Assembly: GCA_051001995.1 (NCBI GenBank)
Contig: JBPCMT010000023.1
Coordinates: forward strand, 1-18,746
Reading direction: 5' to 3'
DNA: 18,746 bases
From: CAWEHQ01 sp051001995
GTDB lineage: Bacteria > Actinomycetota > Thermoleophilia > Solirubrobacterales > Thermoleophilaceae
In this document: positions 7,775 through 14,629 of the stretch, piece after piece
Layout: each line of letters begins with the position of its first letter
Position numbering within the stretch: the first letter of the stretch is position 1
Notes under the pieces: model-generated
What the model was told of the DNA's origin: nothing
The model's input: only the letters and a program-made list of their open reading frames with translations
Database searches by the model: none
Translations under genes and position numbers: made by a program

Positions 7775-8725
7775 TCAGTCGCGCTCGAGTAGCCGAGCGG
7801 CCGCGCTCGCCGGATCGAGTCGCCGCGCGGCCACCTCGTCGAGCAGATCGGCGGCACCCGGGTCTTCCGCGACCGACTTCTCGAGGCGACGGCGCAGCCG
7901 GTGGGTGGCGAGCGCCATCACCTCGTTCATCAGGTTGCGCCGGCGGCGCTGCTCGAGCGTGCCCTCGGCCTCGATGTGCACGCGATGCTCGGCGATCCTC
8001 TCGGCAAGCTCCTCGACGCCCTCCGACCGCGCCGCCTCGGTCTTCACGATCGGCACCTGCCAGCCGCCTTCGGGGCCGAGCGACAGCACCGCCCTGATCT
8101 CGCGCATCATCGTGCCGGTGAGCGGGTGGTCCGACTTGTTCACGACGATCACGTCCGGGATCTCCATGACGCCCGCCTTGAGCGCTTGGATCGAGTCGCC
8201 CGCACCGGGCATCAGCACCAGCACCACGGTGTCCGCATGGTCGATGATGTCCACCTCGGCCTGGCCGATGCCGACGGTCTCGAGGAAGACGTCGTCCTTG
8301 CCGGCGGCGTCCATCAGGAGCGCGGCCTGGAGCGTGGCCTCAGACAGCCCGCCGAGCGAGCCGCGGCTAGCCATCGAGCGGATGAAGACGCCGGGATCCA
8401 GGAAGTGGTCGGCCAGCCGGATCCGGTCGCCGAGCAGGGCGCCCTTCGTGAACGGGGACGACGGGTCGATCGACAGCACCGCAACCTCGCGGTCGCGCGC
8501 GCGGGAGTGCTCCACGAGCCGCCCGATCAGGGTGGACTTGCCGACTCCCGGCGGGCCGGTGAAGCCGACCACCGACGCGCGGCCGGTGCGCGGGTATAGC
8601 TCGCGAACCAGCGCCCATCCCTCCTGGTCGTCGCTCTCGACCAGCGAGATGGCTCGCGCGAGGGCGCGCCGATCGCCGGCGAGCAGGGGCCCGGCTAGGT
8701 CGGCGGCTGTGTCGGACGCGGCCAC
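7775..8725 (-). CDS. meaB: MeaB/ArgK-type G-protein chaperone for methylmalonyl-CoA mutase
   Basis: This is a 316-residue SIMIBI-class GTPase of the MeaB/ArgK family, which protects and reactivates B12-dependent acyl-CoA mutases by gating cofactor loading. Motifs are GFTGPPGVGKSTLIG (P-loop, Lys63), LSIDPSSPFTKGALLGDRIR (85-103), the switch-region signature LETVGIGQAEVD (148-159), and NKSD (196-199) for guanine specificity. The C-terminal helical arm that mediates dimerisation is present. The GTG at 8725 gives the usual family length. It lies 9 nt after a TACGAT -10-like box on the minus strand, fitting leaderless translation. The upstream TTG at 8779 would add 18 residues unlike the family. 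No mutase subunit gene is in the window, so the partner must be elsewhere in the genome. Confidence 0.93.
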   Translation of the reverse strand: MAASDTAADLAGPLLAGDRRALARAISLVESDDQEGWALVRELYPRTGRASVVGFTGPPGVGKSTLIGRLVEHSRARDREVAVLSIDPSSPFTKGALLGDRIRLADHFLDPGVFIRSMASRGSLGGLSEATLQAALLMDAAGKDDVFLETVGIGQAEVDIIDHADTVVLVLMPGAGDSIQALKAGVMEIPDVIVVNKSDHPLTGTMMREIRAVLSLGPEGGWQVPIVKTEAARSEGVEELAERIAEHRVHIEAEGTLEQRRRRNLMNEVMALATHRLRRRLEKSVAEDPGAADLLDEVAARRLDPASAAARLLERD

Positions 8726-8778
8726 GGCGGCTGGATCGTATGGGCTGGCGGCGCGCGGCTTCCTATGATCCAGCGCCA
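8726..8778. promoter_or_regulatory. Back-to-back leaderless promoters between meaB and the acyltransferase gene
   Basis: On the plus strand, TATGAT (8764-8769) is followed by 9 nt and the acyltransferase ATG at 8779. On the minus strand, TACGAT (complement of 8735-8740) is followed by 9 nt and the meaB GTG at 8725. The two arms form an imperfect inverted repeat: minus CATACGATCCAGCCGCC against plus CTATGATCCAGCGCCA. No Shine-Dalgarno sequence precedes either start. The near-equal geometry suggests that both transcripts begin at or next to their start codons, and that one regulator bound in the centre could control both genes. Confidence 0.55.
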
Positions 8779-9477
8779 ATGGGGACGCCGCAGACCGAGG
8801 TCTTAGCGGGGCCGCCGCCGACCGACGCTCCGGCGGGAGTGCGGGCCGGGCCGCCGCCGCGCCACGGGGGGCCCCTGGCGCTGGTTCGCTTCATGCGCCG
8901 TCACCGGATGCTCACGCCGAGGTACGGAGGGCTCGTCGCCCGGCTGCTGCGACTGCGCTACCTCTCGACCTACGGACGCCGGCTCGCGCTCGACGGGCTC
9001 GCGTTCGTCGGCGGGCGGGTCACGCTTCAGATCGGCGCCAAGGGGCGCGTCGAGCTCGGCCGCTGGTGTTGGGTCGGTCACGGGACGAAGGTCCGCTGCC
9101 ACGAGGGAGTCGTGTCGATCGGTGCGAAGACCGTGCTCGGCCAGGACTGCACGATCTCGGCCTACCAGAACGTCTCGATCGGCCGCGAGTGCGTGATCGC
9201 CGACCGGGTGATGCTGATCGACTTCGACCACGGGATCGTCGACGTCGAGCGGCCGATCCGACTGCAGGGAATCTACAAGCGCGACGTCCGCGTCGGCAAC
9301 AACGTCTGGATCGGCTACGGCGCCTGCGTGCTGCGTGGGGTGACCGTGGGCGACAACGCGGTGATCGGCACGAACGCCGTCGTCGCACGGGACGTCCCGG
9401 CGAACGCGATCGTCGGCGGCGTGCCGGCGCGGGTGATCCGCATGCGCGAGGCGCCGCGCGAGCTGCGCTGGGAGTAG
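8779..9477 (+). CDS. Left-handed beta-helix (hexapeptide repeat) acyltransferase, maltose/sugar O-acetyltransferase-like
   Basis: This 232-residue protein has a C-terminal left-handed beta-helix made of hexapeptide repeats from about residue 76 to 215 (for example IGAKTVLGQDCTISAYQNVSIG and VGNNVWIGYGACVLRGVTVG). The histidine in DFDHGIVD (His151) matches the catalytic histidine of the maltose/galactoside/xenobiotic acetyltransferase group. The GGVPARVIR end is typical of that group. The N-terminus has a Pro/Gly-rich tail (1-33) and a basic stretch (36-68) without a clear membrane helix. It probably moves an acetyl or other acyl group from CoA to a sugar or polysaccharide hydroxyl in the cytoplasm. 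The ATG at 8779 has no Shine-Dalgarno sequence but lies 9 nt after TATGAT. It is divergent from meaB and convergent with the next gene, 12 nt away. Confidence 0.87.
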   Translation: MGTPQTEVLAGPPPTDAPAGVRAGPPPRHGGPLALVRFMRRHRMLTPRYGGLVARLLRLRYLSTYGRRLALDGLAFVGGRVTLQIGAKGRVELGRWCWVGHGTKVRCHEGVVSIGAKTVLGQDCTISAYQNVSIGRECVIADRVMLIDFDHGIVDVERPIRLQGIYKRDVRVGNNVWIGYGACVLRGVTVGDNAVIGTNAVVARDVPANAIVGGVPARVIRMREAPRELRWE

Positions 9478-9489
9478 GCGGCGGGCCTA

Positions 9490-10365
9490 TCAGCTGATCG
9501 AGGCTGCACCGTCGGTGATCGGCGTCGCGTGCATGAACTCGGCGATCAGCTCCGCGAGCCGCTCCGGCTGGTCCTCGGAGACGAACGTGCGCGAGTCGGG
9601 CACCTCCACGAAGCGGCCCTGCGGCAGGATCGTCGCGAGCCGGCGGCCGTGATCCACCGGAAAGGCGTTGTCCGGCGCCCACGCGATCAGCGCGGGGCGA
9701 TCGAAGCTTGCGAGCTTGGCCGCGGCCGCGAGGGTGTCGCGCTTGTCGATCCCGCGCAGCAGCTTCGCGGTGTCGCGCCGCACTCCGCGCTGCGAGAGGA
9801 ACGGCCGCACCCACCGCTCGGTCACGTCGCGCGGCAGCGGGCGCTCGGTCAGCATCCCGAAGGCGATCGGCAGCCGGTGAAGCGTCGAAAGCCGCAGCGG
9901 CTGGAGGGCCGCGGTCAGGAGCGGCGGCACGCGGCCGAGCCACTGGAGGAGGCGAAACATCGGCGGCAGGAAGTTCTCGAAGGCGTCGCAGTTGGTGAGC
10001 ACCAGGCGGCCGATCCGCTCCGGGCGCTCGGTGGCCACGAGCTGGCAGATCGCACCGCCGGTGTCGTTGCCGACGAGCGTCACGTCGTCGAGGCCCATCG
10101 CCTCGAGCGCGTCGGCGATCAGGTTCGCCACCCCACGCGGCGAGAGGTCGGCGCCGGCGACCATCGGCGTCCGGTGCGAGCCGAGCGGCCAGTCCGGCGC
10201 GACGCAGCGGAACTCGCCCTCGAGCGGCGGCGTGACCTTACGCCACAGGCTGCCGTCCACCAGCAGGCCGTGGACGAAAACGATCGGCTCGCCGGAGCCG
10301 GTGTCGCGCACGGCGATCGTCCCCTGCGACAGCTCGATCTGGGTTGTGGGCGTGGCTGTGGTCAT
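9490..10365 (-). CDS. Alpha/beta-fold hydrolase, haloalkane-dehalogenase-like, catalytic histidine position is Thr
   Basis: This 291-residue protein has the alpha/beta hydrolase fold. The oxyanion region is IVFVHGLLVDGSLW (28-41). The nucleophile elbow is LVGNDTGGA with Asp101 rather than Ser, as in haloalkane dehalogenases and epoxide hydrolases. A later acidic residue is Asp232 in IAWAPDNAFP. Where the family has His in an xxHFxxEDxP block, this protein reads DSRTFVSEDQP with Thr260. It may therefore lack normal turnover, use another base, or bind rather than cleave its ligand. The ATG at 10365 has a good AAGGGG with a 7-nt spacer. It is divergent from a TetR gene 86 bp away and is its likely target. 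The CGG-rich right part (150-210) is the cap domain. Confidence 0.88.
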   Translation of the reverse strand: MTTATPTTQIELSQGTIAVRDTGSGEPIVFVHGLLVDGSLWRKVTPPLEGEFRCVAPDWPLGSHRTPMVAGADLSPRGVANLIADALEAMGLDDVTLVGNDTGGAICQLVATERPERIGRLVLTNCDAFENFLPPMFRLLQWLGRVPPLLTAALQPLRLSTLHRLPIAFGMLTERPLPRDVTERWVRPFLSQRGVRRDTAKLLRGIDKRDTLAAAAKLASFDRPALIAWAPDNAFPVDHGRRLATILPQGRFVEVPDSRTFVSEDQPERLAELIAEFMHATPITDGAASIS

Positions 10366-10438
10366 TCTGCGTCCCCTTCTCTGAGTAGCTTGCGGACAGG
10401 TTCAAGCGACGACCTGCGACCAACCCTCGACGCAGCAT

Positions 10439-10455
10439 ACATACTGTCTGTATGT
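10439..10455. promoter_or_regulatory. Palindromic TetR-type operator overlapping the tetR start codon
   Basis: ACATAC (10439-10444) and GTATGT (10450-10455) form a perfect inverted repeat around a 5-nt centre, TGTCT. The right arm contains the ATG of the TetR gene (10452-10454), and -10-like sequences lie in the palindrome on both strands. It is AT-rich against a very GC-rich background, which makes chance less likely. TetR proteins usually bind such palindromes next to their own gene, so autorepression and control of the divergent hydrolase are the simplest reading. Confidence 0.65.
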
Positions 10456-11081
10456 CACGGCAGCGAGCCAACCGCGCCGACGCGGGTCTCCCCCGCACCC
10501 AGGCCGCGCGCTCCGAGGGGACGCGCGCCGCGCTGGTTCGCGCCGCGCGGCGGCTCTTTGGTGCGCGCGGCTACGCGGCGGTGGGTACGGAGGAGATCGT
10601 GCGCGAGGCCGGCGTCACGCGCGGCGCGCTCTACCACCACTTCGGCGGAAAGGAGGATCTCCTGTCCGCAGTCTTCGAGCAGCTGGAGGCGGACCTGCTC
10701 GAGCGGATCACCGAACGGGTGACGGCGGTCGGCGCCGAGGATCCGATGGCGGCGCTGTCGGTCGGCGCCGAGTCGATGCTCGAGGCGGCGACGGAGCCCG
10801 AGGTGCACCGCATCGTCCTCCTCGACGCGCCGTCGGTGCTCGGCTGGGAGCGCTGGCGCGAGATCGGCTGGCGCTACGGGATGGGCCTGACCGAGAGCGC
10901 GCTCGAGGCGGCGATCGAGGCGGGCCAGATCGCGCGCCAGCCGGTGCGCCCGCTCGCCCATGTGCTGCTCGGGGCGCTCGACGAGGCCGCCCTCTACGTG
11001 GCGCGAGCGCCCGACCCCGCGGCGGCGCGCGCCGAGATGGGCGCAGCGCTCGAGCGGGTGCTGGGGGGGTTACGCGCCTGA
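10452..11081 (+). CDS. TetR/AcrR-family transcriptional regulator
   Basis: This 209-residue one-component repressor has an N-terminal TetR DNA-binding domain. The first helix lies in TRAALVRAARRLFGARGYAAV (24-44). The helix-turn-helix is EEIVREAGVTRGALYHHFGGKEDLL (47-71), with the typical YHHFGGKEDL recognition-helix end. The C-terminal helical domain (about 80-209) would bind a ligand and dimerise; WERWREIGWRYG and LGALDEAALYVA are conserved-looking helices there. The ATG at 10452 sits inside the palindrome 10439-10455 and has no Shine-Dalgarno sequence, so the mRNA is probably leaderless and its start would be blocked by bound repressor. It is divergent from the Asp-nucleophile alpha/beta hydrolase, the best candidate target. 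The inducer is unknown. It is convergent with the GT4 gene, 14 nt apart. Confidence 0.92.
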   Translation: MSRQRANRADAGLPRTQAARSEGTRAALVRAARRLFGARGYAAVGTEEIVREAGVTRGALYHHFGGKEDLLSAVFEQLEADLLERITERVTAVGAEDPMAALSVGAESMLEAATEPEVHRIVLLDAPSVLGWERWREIGWRYGMGLTESALEAAIEAGQIARQPVRPLAHVLLGALDEAALYVARAPDPAAARAEMGAALERVLGGLRA

Positions 11082-11095
11082 GGCGGGCCCGCGCC

Positions 11096-12280
11096 CTACC
11101 GCACGCGCGCCCAGGCGGCCACGTCGGCGTAGACCGCCCCGGTGCGCTCGGCCACGTCGGTCCAGTCGAAGCGCAGCACGTGCTCGGACGCCTCGGCCAC
11201 CAGCCGCTCGCGCAGCTCGCCGTCGGTCAGCAGGCGCTCGGCCATCGCCCCAAGCGAGTCGGGGTCGCGCGAGTGAAAGCGCAGGCCGACGTCCTCGTTG
11301 GGCACGACCTCGCGCAGGCCGCCGGTGTCCGCCACCAGGCACGGGCATCCGGAGGCCATCGCCTCGAGCGCCACGAGCCCGAACGGCTCGTAGATCGAGG
11401 GGACCACGCAGAGGTCGGCAATCCGGTAGAGCGAGTGCAGGACGTCGTCGCCGATCCAGCCGAGGAACGTGCCGTGGCCCTCGAGCCCCGCGTCGCGCGC
11501 CTGCTCACGCAGCTCGTGCTCGTGCGTGCCAGAGCCGGCGACGAGGAACCGCACGTTGCCGACCCGCTCGATAAGCCGGGGAAGGGCCTCGAGCGCGATC
11601 TGGAAGCCCTTCTCGTAGACGAGCCGCCCGACCAGCAGCACCAGCCGCTCGTCCGGGGCCGCGAAGCTCTCGCGCAGCCCGGCGAGGTCGTGCGTCGCGA
11701 TCAGGTCAGCGGGGTCGATCCCGTTGGGGATCACCGTGACCCGATCATCCTCGAGCCCGTAGACGTCCGACACGTGCTCGCGCATGTACGAGGAGCACGC
11801 GATCACCCGGTCGGCGCGATTCGCCATCCAGCGCTCCACGCCGTGGATGTGCGACTGCGGGTGTCTGTCGACCCATCCCTGGTGGCGCCCGAACTCGGTG
11901 GCGTGGATCGTGACCAGCAGCGGGCAGCGAAAGCGCTTGGCCAGGTGATCGCCGGCCACGGCGACGAGCCAGTCGTGACCATGCACGACGTCGAAGTCGT
12001 AGCTGTCGCCGAGCTCCACGCCGGCGGCGAGCATGTCGGCGTTCATGTGCTCGACCCAGGTGACGAACTCACCGAGCTCGCGCGGCCGGTCGGGCTCGCG
12101 GACGCGGTGGACCGTCACCCCCGCCACGTCTTCCTCGGGTGGCGACTCCTCCATCCCGCGCGTGAGGACGTGCACCTCGACGCCGCTGGCCACGAGCCCC
12201 TCCGAAAGCTTGCGCACATGGCGCGCGAGGCCACCCTCGATCAGCGGCGGGTACTCCCAGGAGAGGATCAGGGCGCGCAT
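11096..12280 (-). CDS. GT4 glucosyltransferase, Rv3032/GlgM-like (alpha-1,4-glucan elongation)
   Basis: This 394-residue GT-B glycosyltransferase of family 4 would transfer a glucosyl unit from a nucleotide sugar to a growing alpha-glucan in the cytoplasm. The acceptor domain opens with ILSWEYPPLIEGGLARHV (5-22), with its Gly-Gly loop, and includes VVHGHDWLVA (98-107). The donor domain holds LVGRLVYEKGF (216-226, Arg219 and Lys224) and the retaining EX7E motif in YEPFGLVALEA (Glu298, Glu306). Its partners are immediately upstream: GH57 and a methyltransferase, in the order of mycobacterial Rv3030-Rv3031-Rv3032. The ATG at 12280 lies 43 nt after the GH57 stop, with no clear Shine-Dalgarno sequence; its start region is present twice (see 12273-12321). 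Glycogen or maltose-1-phosphate synthesis (GlgM) is the alternative role. Confidence 0.9.
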   Translation of the reverse strand: MRALILSWEYPPLIEGGLARHVRKLSEGLVASGVEVHVLTRGMEESPPEEDVAGVTVHRVREPDRPRELGEFVTWVEHMNADMLAAGVELGDSYDFDVVHGHDWLVAVAGDHLAKRFRCPLLVTIHATEFGRHQGWVDRHPQSHIHGVERWMANRADRVIACSSYMREHVSDVYGLEDDRVTVIPNGIDPADLIATHDLAGLRESFAAPDERLVLLVGRLVYEKGFQIALEALPRLIERVGNVRFLVAGSGTHEHELREQARDAGLEGHGTFLGWIGDDVLHSLYRIADLCVVPSIYEPFGLVALEAMASGCPCLVADTGGLREVVPNEDVGLRFHSRDPDSLGAMAERLLTDGELRERLVAEASEHVLRFDWTDVAERTGAVYADVAAWARVR

Positions 12281-12321
12281 CGAGGCGGTCAGAGGACGAA
12301 TGGCGCGCGCATCGAGGCGGT
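12273..12321 (-). repeat. Tandem duplication of the GT4 start region, creating a 7-codon leader ORF
   Basis: The 17-nt plus-strand sequence GCGCGCATCGAGGCGGT occurs exactly at 12273-12289 and again at 12305-12321. Read on the minus strand, each copy carries ATG-CGC-GC. The downstream copy is the GT4 start. The upstream copy starts a small frame, MRAPFVL-stop (12312 to 12289), that ends 8 nt before the GT4 ATG. The same short gap follows the GH57 stop at 12324, so terminating or reinitiating ribosomes would meet this start first. Confidence 0.6.
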
Positions 12322-12323
12322 GG

Positions 12324-13805
12324 TCAGGGAGCGAGGAGCGGCGCGAGATCGAGCGCCGGGGCCAGGTTGCGAAGCTCGGGTGGCGGCACGGCGGCCCGAG
12401 AGTCTCTCAGAGCGCGGATGGCGGCGTCGAGCGAGCCGCGGTGCGCGCGGACGCGCTCGCGAGGGTAGTCGCCGGCGAGGGCGCGCGTGAGCAGGAACGC
12501 CCAGTCGCTCGACTGAAGTGCCAGCAGCTCGCGGGCGGCGCGGGCGAGCGCCGGGCGGCGCTCTGCGTCGCCGAGCGCCGACGCCGCGGCAACGACCTCG
12601 AGCTCGGCCGAGCGGGCCTCGAACGCGAGCGGGGCGAGCGCCGGCGAATCCCACGTCGTGAAATCCTTCGGCACCCCCCAGGAAGCAGGCGCGAGGGCGC
12701 GCTCGACCGGCTCCACACGCTCGAGCCCGCTCGCGAGCGTGGCCAGGTCGAGCCCCTGGCGCGGCGCCTCGTCGAGCACCGCCCGCAGCCACTCCCGGCC
12801 CTCGTACCACCAGTGCCCCAGCAGCTCCGCGTCGAGCGCGCAGCACACGAGCCCCGGACGCCCGCGTTCGGAGCGAAAGCGCTCGAGCCGAGCGATCGCC
12901 CGCGCCACGAAGTCGCGTGCGTCGTCCGCGGCCCGCGCGAGCGCCCGAGCGCGGTCGTAGGGGCCAGCGCCGTTGCGCCACGGCATCAGGTCGTGAACCG
13001 TCCTGCGATGCGTGTCGCGGTACTCGGGCCCGGCGGGGTAGCCGGAGCCCCCCCATACGAGCGCGACCGTCTCCCAATCGACGGGGACGGCGATCGGCCC
13101 CGCGGGCGTCGCCACCGGCTCGAGGTGGTCCAGCGAGCCGAGCCCGAGCGCGTCCGTCTGGTCGACGCAGAACGCGCGAACACCGAAGTCGTGCAGCTCA
13201 CGCTCGAGTCCCGGCTCGTACGCGCACTCGGGTAGCCACAGCCCCCCGCCGAGCTCGCCGAAGCGCCGCTCGTGGCTCGCGAGACCGGTCGCAAGCTGGA
13301 GGCGGCGGCCGGCGTCGGTCGCGATCAGCGGCATCACCGGGTGGGTGGCGGGCCCCGTCCAGAGGTCGACCGCCCCCGCGTCGGAGAGCCGCCGCAGCGC
13401 TCCGAGCAGATCGCCGCCGATCCGCTCGAGGGCGTCGGCGGCGGACGAGTAGTCGCCCGCCGCACGCCGGACCTCGGCCGCCAGCTCCCGCTCGCCGCCA
13501 CGCTCGAGCCCGCGCGCATCCTCGGAGTGCACCTCCGCGCGGACCCCGCGCATGAACGTCAGAAAGCGCGCCCGCGCGTCGCCCGGGAGCAGCTCGAGCT
13601 GGTCGCAGAGCACCGGCGTCAGCCCGAGCGTCACGGGCGCCTCGGCGAGCGTCTCGAGCAACGGCAGGTAGACGGTCGCGACCGCCTCCCACAGCCACTC
13701 CTCGCCGAACGGCCACGTGCCGAAGCCCTCCACGTAGGGCATGTGGGCGTGGAGGACCAGGCAGAGCGCGCCGCGTCCGCGCGCCGGGCCGGCGCGCGCG
13801 CTCAC
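12324..13805 (-). CDS. Glycoside hydrolase family 57, 1,4-alpha-glucan branching enzyme-type (Rv3031-like)
   Basis: This 493-residue GH57 enzyme is of the branching-enzyme/AmyC subgroup, which cuts an alpha-1,4-glucan and rejoins it as a 1,6 branch. Conserved regions are LVLHAHMPYVEG (17-26, His19 and His21), GLWLPECAYEPG with the probable nucleophile Glu193, and CCALDAELLGHWWYEG with the probable acid/base Asp325. A helical C-terminal domain follows (about 400-493), as in the Thermus and Thermococcus branching enzymes. The GTG at 13805 overlaps the methyltransferase stop as GTGA, so the two are translationally coupled. The GT4 gene follows 43 nt later. A conserved GH57-GT4 pair next to a methyltransferase is known in mycobacteria for methylglucose lipopolysaccharide. 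Plain glycogen branching remains possible. Confidence 0.9.
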   Translation of the reverse strand: MSARAGPARGRGALCLVLHAHMPYVEGFGTWPFGEEWLWEAVATVYLPLLETLAEAPVTLGLTPVLCDQLELLPGDARARFLTFMRGVRAEVHSEDARGLERGGERELAAEVRRAAGDYSSAADALERIGGDLLGALRRLSDAGAVDLWTGPATHPVMPLIATDAGRRLQLATGLASHERRFGELGGGLWLPECAYEPGLERELHDFGVRAFCVDQTDALGLGSLDHLEPVATPAGPIAVPVDWETVALVWGGSGYPAGPEYRDTHRRTVHDLMPWRNGAGPYDRARALARAADDARDFVARAIARLERFRSERGRPGLVCCALDAELLGHWWYEGREWLRAVLDEAPRQGLDLATLASGLERVEPVERALAPASWGVPKDFTTWDSPALAPLAFEARSAELEVVAAASALGDAERRPALARAARELLALQSSDWAFLLTRALAGDYPRERVRAHRGSLDAAIRALRDSRAAVPPPELRNLAPALDLAPLLAP

Positions 13806-14629
13806 GCGAGGACCGCGACGAAGTCGAGCGCGCTGTCAGCCCGCGCGTCGCCCGGCGCCAGGGGTCGCAGCGCGAAGTCGCGGGCCGAGATCGCGGGCAC
13901 GAACCGGTCGTAGAACGGCTTGGTCACCCCCAGCGCGCGGTGGACCCGGTGCCAGCCAAGCGCGATCGCCCGCTGCTCGAGCGCCAGCTTGCGCGCGTGG
14001 AAGACGCCGTGCAGCTCGACGCGGTCGAAGCAGCCCTCGCACAGCGAGCGGAACTCCTTGGAGCGGTACTCGCGCACGTGCCAGGGGTTGTCGGACCTCT
14101 CGGCGCCCGGCGGCGCGAGCCTGAGCAGGTTGGGCGTCGAGACGTAGGCGCGCCCTCCCGGTCGCAGCAGCGAGCGCAGGTGGCGCAGCGTGGCGGGCGC
14201 GTCCCGCACGTGCTCGATCGTCTGGAGGAAGACGACCGCGTCGCACGGCTCGCCGAACGCATCGATCAGCGCGCGCTCGAAACGGACGCCCGGGCGCGCG
14301 TACCTGGCGCGCGCGTGCTCGTGCGCGTCGGGGTTGGCGTCCACTCCCACGACGGTCGCCGCGCGGCCCGCGAGGACGTCGGTGCCATAACCCTCGCCGC
14401 AGGCCATGTCGACGACGTCGAGCCCGCCACAGCGCGCGGCGATCCACTCGTAGACGACGAGGTGGCGCCGAAACCAGTAGTTCTCGGCCGACACGTCCGG
14501 CAACGTCCGCTCGCCGGTCAGCGCGAGCGGCGGAACGCCCGGCGGCTGGCAGCGCTGGACGTGGTCGGGGTTCGGCCGTCCTACCCGCTCGCCGTCGGGG
14601 GCCGGGCCGACCGCAGCGCGCTCCGTCAC
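13802..14629 (-). CDS. Class I SAM-dependent methyltransferase, Rv3030-like
   Basis: This 275-residue methyltransferase has a Rossmann core: VVDMACGEGYGTD (72-84) is the SAM-binding glycine motif, GVDAN (95-99) contains the acidic residue for the ribose, FLQTIEHV (134-141) is motif IV, and LLRPGGRAYVSTPN (154-167) follows. Ahead of the core is LTGERTLPDVSAENYWFRRH (37-56), a segment I associate with the Rv3030 group (recalled, not searched). Its expected substrate is a sugar hydroxyl on an alpha-glucan, by gene context. The start is the GTG at 14629: GGAAGGGG lies 5 nt upstream (14635-14642), and this start overlaps the cyclase stop as GTGA. A GTG at 14644 would overlap more and has no better site. 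The 3' end overlaps the GH57 start, also as GTGA. Confidence 0.88.
   Translation of the reverse strand: MTERAAVGPAPDGERVGRPNPDHVQRCQPPGVPPLALTGERTLPDVSAENYWFRRHLVVYEWIAARCGGLDVVDMACGEGYGTDVLAGRAATVVGVDANPDAHEHARARYARPGVRFERALIDAFGEPCDAVVFLQTIEHVRDAPATLRHLRSLLRPGGRAYVSTPNLLRLAPPGAERSDNPWHVREYRSKEFRSLCEGCFDRVELHGVFHARKLALEQRAIALGWHRVHRALGVTKPFYDRFVPAISARDFALRPLAPGDARADSALDFVAVLA

Noticed and set aside
7207..7857. Upstream extension of the GH15 frame across the small membrane protein gene
   Set aside because: The extension is low-complexity Gly/Arg/Pro sequence antisense to a plausible gene. The family core begins shortly after the ATG at 7206.
9489..9498. ATCAGCTGAT palindrome between the convergent acyltransferase and hydrolase genes
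   Set aside because: It is a 10-nt loopless palindrome over the hydrolase stop codon with no T-tract; too short to call a terminator or binding site.
11083..11092. GCGGGCCCGC palindrome between convergent TetR and GT4 genes as a terminator
   Set aside because: It has no loop and no T-tract, and it is expected by chance at this GC content.
11180..13235. Long plus-strand open frames opposite GT4 and GH57
   Set aside because: They are Arg/Val/His-rich shadow translations of high-GC minus-strand genes, without motifs or start signals.
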